From Tieghemiomyces parasiticus (taxonomy: Eukaryota > Kickxellomycota > Dimargaritomycetes > Dimargaritales > Dimargaritaceae), in assembly GCA_027575765.1 (NCBI GenBank), contig JANBPT010001011.1:1-16555 (forward strand): a stretch of DNA of 16,555 nt, read 5' to 3'. The position numbers and the translations under genes were made by a program. Under the pieces are notes generated by a model. It worked only from the letters and a program-made list of their open reading frames with translations, had not been told where the DNA came from and searched no databases. Shown in pieces: positions 9,456 through 16,555 of this stretch. How positions within the stretch are numbered: the stretch's first letter is position 1; each line of letters begins with the position of its first letter.

Positions 9456-10576
9456 GGCGGGTGAATGCGCAACAGGGGTGCGTGGAGTGTGCAAACTAAG
9501 GCAGCGGTAAAGGGAAATAGGGGGCGACGTAAAGACGGCGATAACTAGAGGCGTGATGATAGTGCAAAGTGGGGGTATGAAGTGCAGGTTAGGCGGCGCC
9601 AAACAGGGGAGGGGCAGCTAATATGATGCGTCCAACGGACCGGTTGGGACTGGTCGGGTACTTATACCAGGGCGATCATGTCGTTATGATTAAAGGTGAC
9701 GGAAGCCTTTTCCCGGCCGGTCAAAGGGTAGGGGGTTAAGAAAAAAAAGGGGGGAAACAAGCCGGGCCGCCCCGGCGCATCACTGCACGGTGCAACCATT
9801 CCTCAAACTCACAACCTCTCTAGTGTCTGGCTATTCGGCCGGAACATCTCCCCAACCGTTTGTGTAACAAACCTGGTATGAAGTTGCAGTGGGTGATAGG
9901 AACGACTTGCGTCGCGCGTCATTCTCTAGCGAGTAGACGGGGGGGAATAGCCTGGTGGAAAGGCCAATTGTTTGGGCGCGCACATGGCCGTGTGGGCCAC
10001 GCCATGAGAGCCGCTCGAAATGGGTGAACGTGAGAGGGTATGGTGCGTGGCCCAGGGGCCCTCTTGATTCGTCAGTTCTCGGTCTACGACTAATAATGAT
10101 AGTGATAGAGTGACTGAATTATACAAATTAGAAAGGCCCTGGCAATGAGTGCTGTACTTGAACCCCAAGATCCACCACGGTAAGCGGGTTACCTCGGCGG
10201 CCGAACCATACCAAAAAGAAGGACAATAATAATCTCATGTGCGTATAAGGTATCCTGTTGGCTTTCTAATACCAATTAAGCCTGACCGATCACCATGGCG
10301 GCGACGTCACCTGTCCTCCTCTCTAGTACCACAGACGCGATCGCCATCGATACGCCCCCAGTGCCTCCATAGGGTTGGACACCCCTTTCGAAAGTCAAGC
10401 GCAGCGAAAACTCATCTCGTTAGCACCGCGGTGAAGACCTCCCCAGTCGATGAACAAAAACCCCACACGCCAAAAAGACCTGCCATTAAATATATATACC
10501 GATTATTTTGGGTGCCTGGGTCCGAGATATGGTATCGAGAAGACAAAAGCTAAGTCTCCGGCCCAGCCAGGTTTAT
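9456..10576. other. Spacer: MTAP promoter and NCS6 3' flank
   Basis: MTAP and NCS6 are both on the minus strand, so this spacer holds the MTAP promoter and the NCS6 terminator. On the minus strand the MTAP leader (9456-9610) is C/T-rich and lacks ATG. A TATA-like TATAAG lies at 9661-9666, about 205 nt before the start codon. A 17-base stretch (9781-9797) and an 11-base stretch (9812-9822) recur in the NCS6 upstream region. A short inverted repeat GTTTGT-GTA-ACAAAC is at 9858-9872. An A/G homopolymer stretch lies near 9739-9755, and an AT-rich TTAAATATATATA near 10486-10498. I see no protein or RNA gene. Confidence 0.6.
9661..9666 (-). promoter_or_regulatory. TATA-like element upstream of MTAP
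   Basis: The minus strand reads GGTATAAGTACC here, about 205 nt before the MTAP start codon. It is the best TATA-like sequence in the upstream region. If used, it implies a leader of about 170 nt. It could be a chance match. Confidence 0.25.
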
Positions 10577-10577
10577 T
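10572..10577 (-). terminator. AATAAA overlapping the NCS6 stop codon
   Basis: On the minus strand the gene ends TGG TAA ATAAAC, so a perfect AATAAA begins on the last A of the TAA stop. Use of this hexamer would give a 3'-UTR of only about 15-30 nt. The next AT-rich candidate is the TTAAATATATATA region near 10486-10498, about 80-90 nt further on. Confidence 0.35.
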
Positions 10578-11653
10578 TACCAGTCCGCCACATTCGTTCC
10601 GCCCCGGACTACCTCTGAACTGTCTCCCACGGTTACCGTGACCGTTTTCGCTGCCGGTATGTCCTCGGCCGTCCGGTGTTGACCCGTCCGGCTGATACCC
10701 AGGCGAGGCAATCCGCGGTTAAGACCCTCGAGCAGCACGCAGGCCTTGCACAGCCGGTTGCTGGCGATGTACCCGCACCGCTCGCAGGTCCCTTGGGTGG
10801 GCATTTTAACACCGTGCCGGACCTGGAACGCCTCGCCGGCGTGGATAATGTCGATGATTGCGCTAGGCCGGATAGCCTCCAGGTCCTTCAGGAACGTTCG
10901 GGCGTAGCCACGGTAGGCGTTGGGCGAATAGATGCACTCGGTTGAAAAGTAGTCCAGTTTCTTGAAGTAGGCGTACATGACAATCTCCTTCTCGTAGGTG
11001 TACTTGAATGGCTTGGACCGGGGCACGATCCGGTCCTCGGGGCCCGTTGCACCGTCCTCGCCCGTGGTGGCAATTTCGGTGCACCGCTGCAACCGGGCCA
11101 CATCGCCGCGTAACAGGTTCATGAGTACCGTTTCGGCAATGTCGTCCGCATTGTGGCCCGTCACGATATGGTCGACCCGCAGCATCTGGGCCCCGCGGTC
11201 CAGGGCCTGACGCCGAAACACCCCGCAGAATGTACAGTTATTTTTTAAACCGACTTCCTTCACGATGGCATCCATAGACCACCGGTACAGTTCCTCGTAG
11301 GACACAATCTTGAGTGGGAGATCGTACTGCTGCTGGTTGCGCTTCACCGTCTCCAATGAGTCGTCCCGGTACCCAGTGATGCCCTCGTCGATGGACAGCA
11401 GAAACAGCTCAAGACCGTAGCGGTGGCGCTCGTTGAGCGTCTTGAGTACATGAGCCAGGACCGTCGAGTCCTTGCCGCCGGACGCCCCGATGGCCACCCG
11501 GTCCCCAGGTTGGAACAGTCGGCTACTGGTGATGGTGTGGTGGATCTCCGTCTCGAACACGTAGTAGAAACAGGGCCGGCAGATGGACTGCAGGGTCTTA
11601 GGTCGCTTCAGAACCGCCCGGTCGGTACGGCAAATGTCACACAGCCGTGGCAT
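10577..11653 (-). CDS. NCS6: Cytoplasmic tRNA 2-thiolation protein 1
   Basis: Ncs6 (CTU1), with Ncs2 (CTU2), thiolates U34 of tRNA-Lys(UUU), -Glu(UUC) and -Gln(UUG), taking sulfur from thiocarboxylated Urm1; it acts in the cytosol. The 358-residue product matches the yeast length (359). Visible in order: N-terminal zinc pairs Cys5/Cys8 and Cys25/Cys28; ATP-binding PP-loop SGGKDST at 58-64; Cys140 and Cys143 (NCTFC) and Cys240 ([13 protein letters not shown]), the three positions that hold the iron-sulfur cluster in the related archaeal/bacterial TtuA enzymes; [14 protein letters not shown] at 167-179; C-terminal zinc pairs Cys290/Cys293 and Cys302/Cys305. The ATG at 11653 gives the conserved MPRLCDIC start and has A at -3. 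The frame continues upstream only to a TTG. There is no intron. The stop overlaps an AATAAA hexamer. TtcA- or TtuA-type enzymes are the only near alternatives, and length and motifs fit eukaryotic Ncs6. Confidence 0.97.
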   Translation of the reverse strand: MPRLCDICRTDRAVLKRPKTLQSICRPCFYYVFETEIHHTITSSRLFQPGDRVAIGASGGKDSTVLAHVLKTLNERHRYGLELFLLSIDEGITGYRDDSLETVKRNQQQYDLPLKIVSYEELYRWSMDAIVKEVGLKNNCTFCGVFRRQALDRGAQMLRVDHIVTGHNADDIAETVLMNLLRGDVARLQRCTEIATTGEDGATGPEDRIVPRSKPFKYTYEKEIVMYAYFKKLDYFSTECIYSPNAYRGYARTFLKDLEAIRPSAIIDIIHAGEAFQVRHGVKMPTQGTCERCGYIASNRLCKACVLLEGLNRGLPRLGISRTGQHRTAEDIPAAKTVTVTVGDSSEVVRGGTNVADW

Positions 11654-12076
11654 GGTGAAGATTGGCAGTGGATGGAAAGGCGTGAGAGGCGTCAAAGTAG
11701 GGATGACCAGTTGGACCAATGCAGGGAAAAAAATAGAGATAAAATTGGTTCCTCGAGAAATGTGGAAATATGTGATTCGTGGAGAGCACCTGGGCGCAGC
11801 TTTAAGCTCACAAGTACACCAACCTCTCTAAGCGTTTCTCTTCGCAAACTCCCGCAGGCCACTGTAGGACGGTTGGGCTCTCTGGTCCCTTCCCCCCCAC
11901 TGCACGGCACAACCTACCGATCTTCCACTGGAGTTTCTCTCTCTCTCTCCACTAATTAATATTTCCTGGATAGTAAACTCTATACGCAATATGGTTGCGC
12001 TTTTTAATACTGTGGGCCGGTATGTAACAAAGCAAGGCCAAGTTTACACTCCATCTTCCATGCGATAACCCTTCTG
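11654..12076. other. Spacer: NCS6 promoter and NEO1 3' flank
   Basis: This spacer holds the NCS6 promoter (right-to-left) and the end of NEO1. Upstream of NCS6 the minus strand is T/C-rich near 11720-11750 (ATTTTATCTCTATTTTTTTCC), a plausible transcription-start region. A TC dinucleotide run lies at 11936-11949 on the plus strand. Two stretches resemble ones upstream of MTAP: 11820-11830 (exact 11-mer) and 11898-11914 (15 of 17). An ATTAAA on the minus strand at 12003-12008 lies about 70 nt after the NEO1 stop and could be its poly(A) signal. No gene was recognised. Confidence 0.55.
12003..12008 (-). terminator. Possible poly(A) signal ATTAAA for NEO1
   Basis: The minus strand reads TATTAAAAAG here, about 70 nt past the NEO1 TAG stop. 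The distance suits a short fungal 3'-UTR. The call rests only on the hexamer and its position. Confidence 0.35.
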
Positions 12077-15000
12077 CTAGACCAATTTAGCGTAGCTAGG
12101 TGGCGCGTAGTGGCGCTTGATCAATTTGACGACGTAGAGCGAGAACGTACTGGCGAGGATAATCACGGCTAATTTCCACGCGAAGTTCCACGTCAGCATG
12201 AAGACTAAATCGAAGTCTGACTTGAGAAAGTAAATCGATAAGAGATAAATCAGGAGGGACCCGACCTCAGAGTAGATCATGTACCGGTGCCACGTGTTGA
12301 TCTCGAAGGCCACCATGAGCAGCTCGTTGAAAATGAGGGCCGTGAAGGAAATAGACACAATGTGGATAAACTCCGTATCAAACAACCAGATGGCCAGCAT
12401 CATGATGGTCCCGGCCTGGTAGACGCTGATGAGCAGCCACCAAAAAAAGGTCTTGAAGGACAACGACCGGCCTTTGGTCAGTTCCTTGTATAGTTCAGGG
12501 TAGAACATGGCCGTGTCGGCCGTCACATCGCGGTCGAGCACCAGTGAGAACACCGGCGCCATGGTATACACGGTCGAGTAGCCCACCATAAGGGCACCCT
12601 GATAGAGGGCGATGGGCGCGTAGTAAAATATGGCCGAGAAGACGGCCTGCATGACCGAGATGATGAGCCCACGGTGAATGACGAACTGGCTGAGCTTGGC
12701 CGACCGCTTGTAGCTGTTGCGGCCGTGCCATAGTAGGAGGCGGGCCACATGGCTGAACTGCGTGATGGAGAAGTCAGCCGCCAGCGAGGCCTGCTTTCCT
12801 TCTTTTCCTTCAATACCGATACCCACATCGGCAGCCAAGATCATGCTTACGTCGTTGCCACCGTCGCCGATGGCACAGACACGCTTGCCGGACCGCTCCT
12901 TGATGAGCCGGGCCACGGCCGCCTTCTGGGTGGGGGAGCATCGACAGCACACTACCGCTGGCAGGGTCATGGCGAGCTCAATAAATTCATCGACCCAGTG
13001 ATCCAGCGCCAGTTGCAGTGACTGGCCGTCAATGACCAGGCAGCAGTCTGGTAGCATGCGTAGCGTGTCAAGTTCGCTCGGGAGCTGGGCCGCTGAGGTG
13101 AGCCGCGCCACCTGATGAATGGGTTGGTTCCGGGCCACCAGTTTGGACGATACGGCGATGCACGTGGCCGTCTCCACTTTGTCCCCGGTTAGCATCCACA
13201 CCTTCAGACCGGCGTTACGGAGAAGTTCCAGGGTGCCCTTGACGTCCTCTTGTAGCTTGTCCTCCACGCCCGTGAGGCCTAGCAGCTCGAGATCGTGCTC
13301 CAAAAACTCGGCCACTACCCGGTCGAGGGCCGCCTGGCGGCCGTGGATATTGGCGCCGGCCGCTTGGTACCGCGCGTCGAACTGGGCAAACGTCTGCTCC
13401 GACAGGCGCTTCTTGGCAATGACCAAGGTGCGGAGCCCCTCACGGGCCATGTTGCCGCACTCCTCGTCCAGCCAGTCGTTATACTGGATGATGCGCGCCA
13501 TGACCGTGTCAGCGCCCTTCTGGTAAAAAGTTACCTCGCCGGTGGCTCGCTCGCGCACCACAATACCCATGCGTTTGCTCTCGCTGGTGAATGGAAACAC
13601 GTACAAAATATCAAAGTCCAAGTGAAAGGCCCGCGATCCCGTGTCGGACGCCGCATTGATTGACGACCGCCGTGACGAGGATGCTACTGAGTAGTCCGCG
13701 TAGGAGCTGCCCTCCACCAGGTCAGGCGCCGTCACCCGCAACCGGATGGCCTCGCGGTCGCGCCGCACCAGGACTAGGCCCACCGACTCGGTCCAATTGA
13801 CGATGGCAATTTCATCGGGGGACGAGGCCTGGTAGGTTACCACGCCCCCGGGCTCGCCTGCTCCGTCATCGTCGTCGGAGGTGGGCGTCACGTTGTGACA
13901 CAAGGCCAGGGCCTGCACGATCTCGCCCACGCGCGCCGAAATGTCCCGTCGCCCCGTAAACTCGGTCGCAGCGGCGGTGGCGAGGGGACGCATCGTGGCG
14001 GTGGTGGTAGTGGCGGTTGCTGCCGGCCGGGCCCCGTCAAAGTCGGGCAGTAGCGAGTCGGGCCCATCGTGACGACCCTCAGTTGCCGCGGCTAAGGTGC
14101 GCTGGCGTACGCCCTCGTAGTACGTGGCCAGACACTTAGTTACCTCGTCCATGGTATCCAGTCCGTATGACATGGTACCCATGTGCAGCTTGCGCAGTTC
14201 CATGTCGTTCTGGGTTAGGGTCCCGGTCTTGTCGGACAAGAAATACTCGAGCCGGCCGAGTTCCTCGGGGATGGTACTAGTGCGGACCACGGTGCCGGGG
14301 ATTCGGGCATCACGCTGGATCTGCCTGGCGTAGTATGTCTTGCCCATGTCGAGGTTAACGCGCAGGCTGATGGGAATGATGGATGAGAAGAGGATCAGAA
14401 ACCGACAGAAGTACACGTAGAACGGGCCTTGAAACCCCGTCATGGCAATCATGGCCAGGGAAAGCAGCGCCGTGAAGAGGCAGAGTACCTTGGAGATACG
14501 GTTAAGTTCCAGGTCCAACAGGCCCACCTTGGTGGTCGGAAAATTGGTGTTCATCACCGCACGCGTATCCTTCCCGGTGAACACCACCAGTCCCACGGCC
14601 GTCCCTGAGGCCAAGACCGTGTTGGTCCACAGGGTGTTGTCGACGCTGAGCGGTTCTACAGCGGAGTCGACGCCGTCCAGTTGGAGGGTGCCTAGAAAGC
14701 TGTAAATGTCCTCGTGGGGCGCCTCCACCTCAGCGGTGCCTGCCACATTGGCGAAGGCCTGAGGATCAGGTAGCTTCTGGCAGGAGGCGACGGCCACGCG
14801 CAGTTTCCAGTCCGTTTCGCCATCCAGCTGGTCGGTCCGGATGAAGCAGGCCCCCGAGGTCTCAGTGGTCTTGAGCAATACGCAGTCGGCGGGAACCCGG
14901 TCGTTCTTGTGCAGCATGATCAGGTCGCCCACTTTGAGCTTGGCGCTGGGCGTGAACTGGGGAGGGCCGTCGGGCTGGATGACTTCGTAGCGCTGGGCGT

Positions 15001-15826
15001 TGGCCTGCTCGTCGCGTTTACGGCGGGTCCAGTCGTCATAGCCTTCCTTCCCGATGGTGATCATCAGCACGAAACAGAGGGGTCCCACGTAGGTCACCAG
15101 GTAACCAATCCGCAGCGCTGGAACGAACTGGGAGAGGGCCACCAGGAGGAAATAGAGGTTGAAGAAGAACTTGAATTGCTCGTACAGGACCAGCGGGAAG
15201 AAGGTAAAGGGGTTGTACTTGTTGTTGCGGATGGCGTTGACTGCAAACCTGCGCCGCGGGGGCGGGGCGTGGGGACCGAAGACCACGGAGCGGGTTGCTC
15301 CGCCCGTGACTTGGTCAGGGGCGGCAGGGGTGGGGTCTGGGATGTCAATGTAGGTATCGCTACCCCGGTGGGACGCTGGCGAGAGCCGGTTGCGCGCCTG
15401 CCCGTCCCGGAGTTCCCGATTTCCGCTGTTCTCCCCGACCCGTAGGCCGGGGAGGTCATTGTCGTCATCGTTGTCGTCGTTATCCATGTCGTCGCCGGCC
15501 AGGGCCACGTAAGACCGGTGCCGGCCGAGCGAGATGGCCCCACGTTTCCTCGAGCCGCCGCCCGCCGCGGCCCGACCGCGGGCCGCATAAGGGTCTCGGG
15601 GGTCCTCGCTATCGGAGTTCTTGGACTTGGCACGCCGAGCAGCCATCGTGCGGAGCGGGATCGCGTCGTTCGAGTCGCTGTCACCACCCGTGTCGTCGTT
15701 GGCCAGGTCGTACTGGTCACGGGAATGTCGGGAAAGCCGTTCTGGTAGGCCCGGGGCAAGGGCGGAGCTAGTGGCGGCGGGGTTCCGTTGGCGCTGGCGC
15801 TGGCCAGGTGGTGTAGGTTTTGGCAT
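12077..15826 (-). CDS. NEO1: P4-ATPase phospholipid flippase Neo1/ATP9-type
   Basis: Neo1/ATP9 flippases move aminophospholipids to the cytosolic leaflet of Golgi and endosome membranes and, unlike other P4-ATPases, need no Cdc50 subunit. The 1249-residue product shows: a charged, disordered N-terminal tail (1-190) with an Asp/Asn run at 112-124; TM1-2 about 218-258; actuator TDQLDGETDWKLR (331-343); TM3-4 about 446-490 with the subgroup's PISLRVNLDMGK (485-496); phosphorylation site DKTGTLTQND with Asp532; nucleotide-binding domain with SSPDEIAIVNW and KGAD (770-773); TGDKVETA (880-887); hinge GDGGND (987-992); six C-terminal TM segments about 1049-1234. Inserts rich in Ala/Thr (about 575-625), Asp/Gly (650-661) and Ser (711-730) sit in the nucleotide-binding domain. 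It is about 100 residues longer than yeast Neo1 (1151). ATG 15826 is the first in frame, but its -3 base is C, a weak context. There is no coding intron. Membership of the Neo1 subgroup rather than Drs2/Dnf rests on the PISLRVNLD and DQLDGETDWKLR segments. Confidence 0.97.
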   Translation of the reverse strand: MPKPTPPGQRQRQRNPAATSSALAPGLPERLSRHSRDQYDLANDDTGGDSDSNDAIPLRTMAARRAKSKNSDSEDPRDPYAARGRAAAGGGSRKRGAISLGRHRSYVALAGDDMDNDDNDDDNDLPGLRVGENSGNRELRDGQARNRLSPASHRGSDTYIDIPDPTPAAPDQVTGGATRSVVFGPHAPPPRRRFAVNAIRNNKYNPFTFFPLVLYEQFKFFFNLYFLLVALSQFVPALRIGYLVTYVGPLCFVLMITIGKEGYDDWTRRKRDEQANAQRYEVIQPDGPPQFTPSAKLKVGDLIMLHKNDRVPADCVLLKTTETSGACFIRTDQLDGETDWKLRVAVASCQKLPDPQAFANVAGTAEVEAPHEDIYSFLGTLQLDGVDSAVEPLSVDNTLWTNTVLASGTAVGLVVFTGKDTRAVMNTNFPTTKVGLLDLELNRISKVLCLFTALLSLAMIAMTGFQGPFYVYFCRFLILFSSIIPISLRVNLDMGKTYYARQIQRDARIPGTVVRTSTIPEELGRLEYFLSDKTGTLTQNDMELRKLHMGTMSYGLDTMDEVTKCLATYYEGVRQRTLAAATEGRHDGPDSLLPDFDGARPAATATTTTATMRPLATAAATEFTGRRDISARVGEIVQALALCHNVTPTSDDDDGAGEPGGVVTYQASSPDEIAIVNWTESVGLVLVRRDREAIRLRVTAPDLVEGSSYADYSVASSSRRSSINAASDTGSRAFHLDFDILYVFPFTSESKRMGIVVRERATGEVTFYQKGADTVMARIIQYNDWLDEECGNMAREGLRTLVIAKKRLSEQTFAQFDARYQAAGANIHGRQAALDRVVAEFLEHDLELLGLTGVEDKLQEDVKGTLELLRNAGLKVWMLTGDKVETATCIAVSSKLVARNQPIHQVARLTSAAQLPSELDTLRMLPDCCLVIDGQSLQLALDHWVDEFIELAMTLPAVVCCRCSPTQKAAVARLIKERSGKRVCAIGDGGNDVSMILAADVGIGIEGKEGKQASLAADFSITQFSHVARLLLWHGRNSYKRSAKLSQFVIHRGLIISVMQAVFSAIFYYAPIALYQGALMVGYSTVYTMAPVFSLVLDRDVTADTAMFYPELYKELTKGRSLSFKTFFWWLLISVYQAGTIMMLAIWLFDTEFIHIVSISFTALIFNELLMVAFEINTWHRYMIYSEVGSLLIYLLSIYFLKSDFDLVFMLTWNFAWKLAVIILASTFSLYVVKLIKRHYAPPSYAKLV

Positions 15827-15838
15827 GGGCTGCGGGTC

Positions 15839-15854
15839 AGAGAGAGAGAGAGAG
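15839..15854 (-). repeat. CT dinucleotide run before NEO1 start
   Basis: Eight CT units on the minus strand, about 13 nt before the NEO1 start codon. It may be a polypyrimidine initiator or splice-acceptor tract, or simply a microsatellite that varies in length between strains. Confidence 0.7.
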
Positions 15855-15931
15855 GAGGGGTCTAGTACACGCTGGTGGGGGCGGATGTGGCCGATGCGTA
15901 GGGATTTTATGGGACGGGGATAGGAGGCAGG

Positions 15932-16096
15932 TCAGCAATGGCTGAATGTGGTCAGTGCAGCCTTGGCGACGGCGGATGGGGTAGTGTGGTGATGCAAGTT
16001 CGGTAGAAGGTGCGCAGGCGACGGAGCGAGGGTGGAATGAAAGACCTTGGCGATGCAGGTCGAAAAGGAGCGGCGGGCAGGGGTTTGTGAGGCCAT
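15932..16096 (-). other. 54-codon upstream ORF in NEO1 leader
   Basis: An ATG at 16096 (G at +4, T at -3) opens a 54-residue frame ending at TGA, 105 nt before the NEO1 ATG. The predicted peptide begins MASQTPARRSFSTC. It is rich in Ser, Thr, Ala, His and Arg and has no acidic residue, a composition like a mitochondrial presequence or simply like a C-rich leader. If transcription starts upstream of it, it could lower NEO1 translation. If it starts after the TATA-like site at 15904-15910, the uORF lies outside the mRNA. Confidence 0.3.
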
Positions 16097-16555
16097 CTAC
16101 TGTTGGGGAAATGAGCTTGTAGACCAAGGGTCCCGTTGAGGCTGTCCCCGTCCACCCTTATCCATGGCAGGTGAAGAGTGTAGTCGTCGGCACGGCTTTG
16201 ATCCCATTAATATGGAGGAATACGGAGGCTTTCGCAGCGTGACGCGTGCGGCGAGGGGGGGGGGTCTCCTCTCATCATCCTCAATATGGCGAGTCACATT
16301 TATAACGCTAATAATATCTTGCCTGCATGACCCAAGAAACGGGGGTGGCCTTGTAGTGTTCCCCTTCCCCCCCTCCCCATCTTCTCCTTGCCCCACTGAA
16401 ACCTCCTGGTTAGCTCAACAAAGCGGGTTTAGAGACTCGGAATTTCGCCACAGTCGGGCTGGTAGTTTCAGCGAATCCAAACCCCTGATCTTCGAAACCC
16501 CACAGCAGTGGCGTTGAGGAGCCAGGCCGCTGGACCGGGTTCATCAAGGTTTCCC

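Larger units (their letters stand above)
15827..16555. promoter_or_regulatory. NEO1 promoter and leader region
   Basis: On the minus strand this region is C/T-rich towards the start codon. It has a CT dinucleotide run (15839-15854), then TGACCCGCAG immediately before CCCATG, which resembles a 3' splice site although the branch-to-AG distance (about 7) is short and no strong GTAAGT-type donor is seen upstream. A TATA-like ATAAAAT lies at 15904-15910, about 80 nt before the start. A 54-codon upstream ORF is listed separately. A ten-G run is at 16255-16264. No gene was recognised on the plus strand; the open frame at 16164-16517 has no family resemblance. Confidence 0.45.

Noticed and set aside
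4251..10107. Shared 13-mer AATGATAGTGATA at 4251-4263 and 10095-10107
   Set aside because: The motif is simple and AT-rich, the flanks do not match, and the two sites have no common gene context.
11936..11949. TC dinucleotide run between NCS6 and NEO1
   Set aside because: It lies about 280 nt upstream of NCS6 and on the opposite strand sense from a pyrimidine initiator for NCS6, so it is treated as a plain microsatellite.

Overview
This is nuclear DNA from a eukaryote, most likely a fungus with moderately GC-rich genes. It carries four full-length housekeeping genes: SEC23 (COPII coat), MTAP/MEU1 (methionine salvage), NCS6/CTU1 (tRNA thiolation) and NEO1 (P4 phospholipid flippase). All four lack coding introns, end on normal stop codons and are separated by non-coding spacers of about 0.4-1.1 kb. 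There is no bacterial operon structure and no Shine-Dalgarno context. The NEO1/ATP9-type flippase and the fungal style of the MTAP sequence point to fungi. The intronless layout and low-complexity inserts would suit an early-diverging lineage (Zoopagomycota/Mucoromycota grade), but that placement is inference.

Layout. Positions 1-855 hold three tandem, diverged copies of a unit of about 233-235 bp. Positions 856-4800 form a gene-poor stretch in which I recognise no protein or RNA gene; it includes a short AT-rich island (about 3180-3262) and a small inverted repeat with a TAA-repeat loop (3681-3710). Positions 4800-5662 look like the SEC23 promoter/leader: a long pyrimidine-rich tract, then a possible 5'-UTR intron (5193-5580). 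SEC23 lies on + at 5663-7939. It converges on MTAP (- strand, 9455-8403) across a 463-bp tail-to-tail spacer. NCS6 (-, 11653-10577) and NEO1 (-, 15826-12077) follow in the same orientation as MTAP. The rest, 15827-16555, is the NEO1 promoter/leader, with a CT tract, a possible TATA-like element and a 54-codon upstream ORF.

How the genes relate. SEC23 and NEO1 both serve the secretory pathway (ER exit; Golgi/endosome lipid asymmetry). MTAP and NCS6 both touch sulfur metabolism (methylthioadenosine recycling; 2-thiouridine in tRNA). They are unlinked in mechanism and each is probably transcribed alone. I found no CRISPR, prophage, defence or mobile-element protein. The features most worth a second look are the tandem repeat, the Ala-rich insert in MTAP, the shortened first zinc-ligand spacing in SEC23, the enlarged low-complexity regions of NEO1, and the leader features of SEC23 and NEO1.
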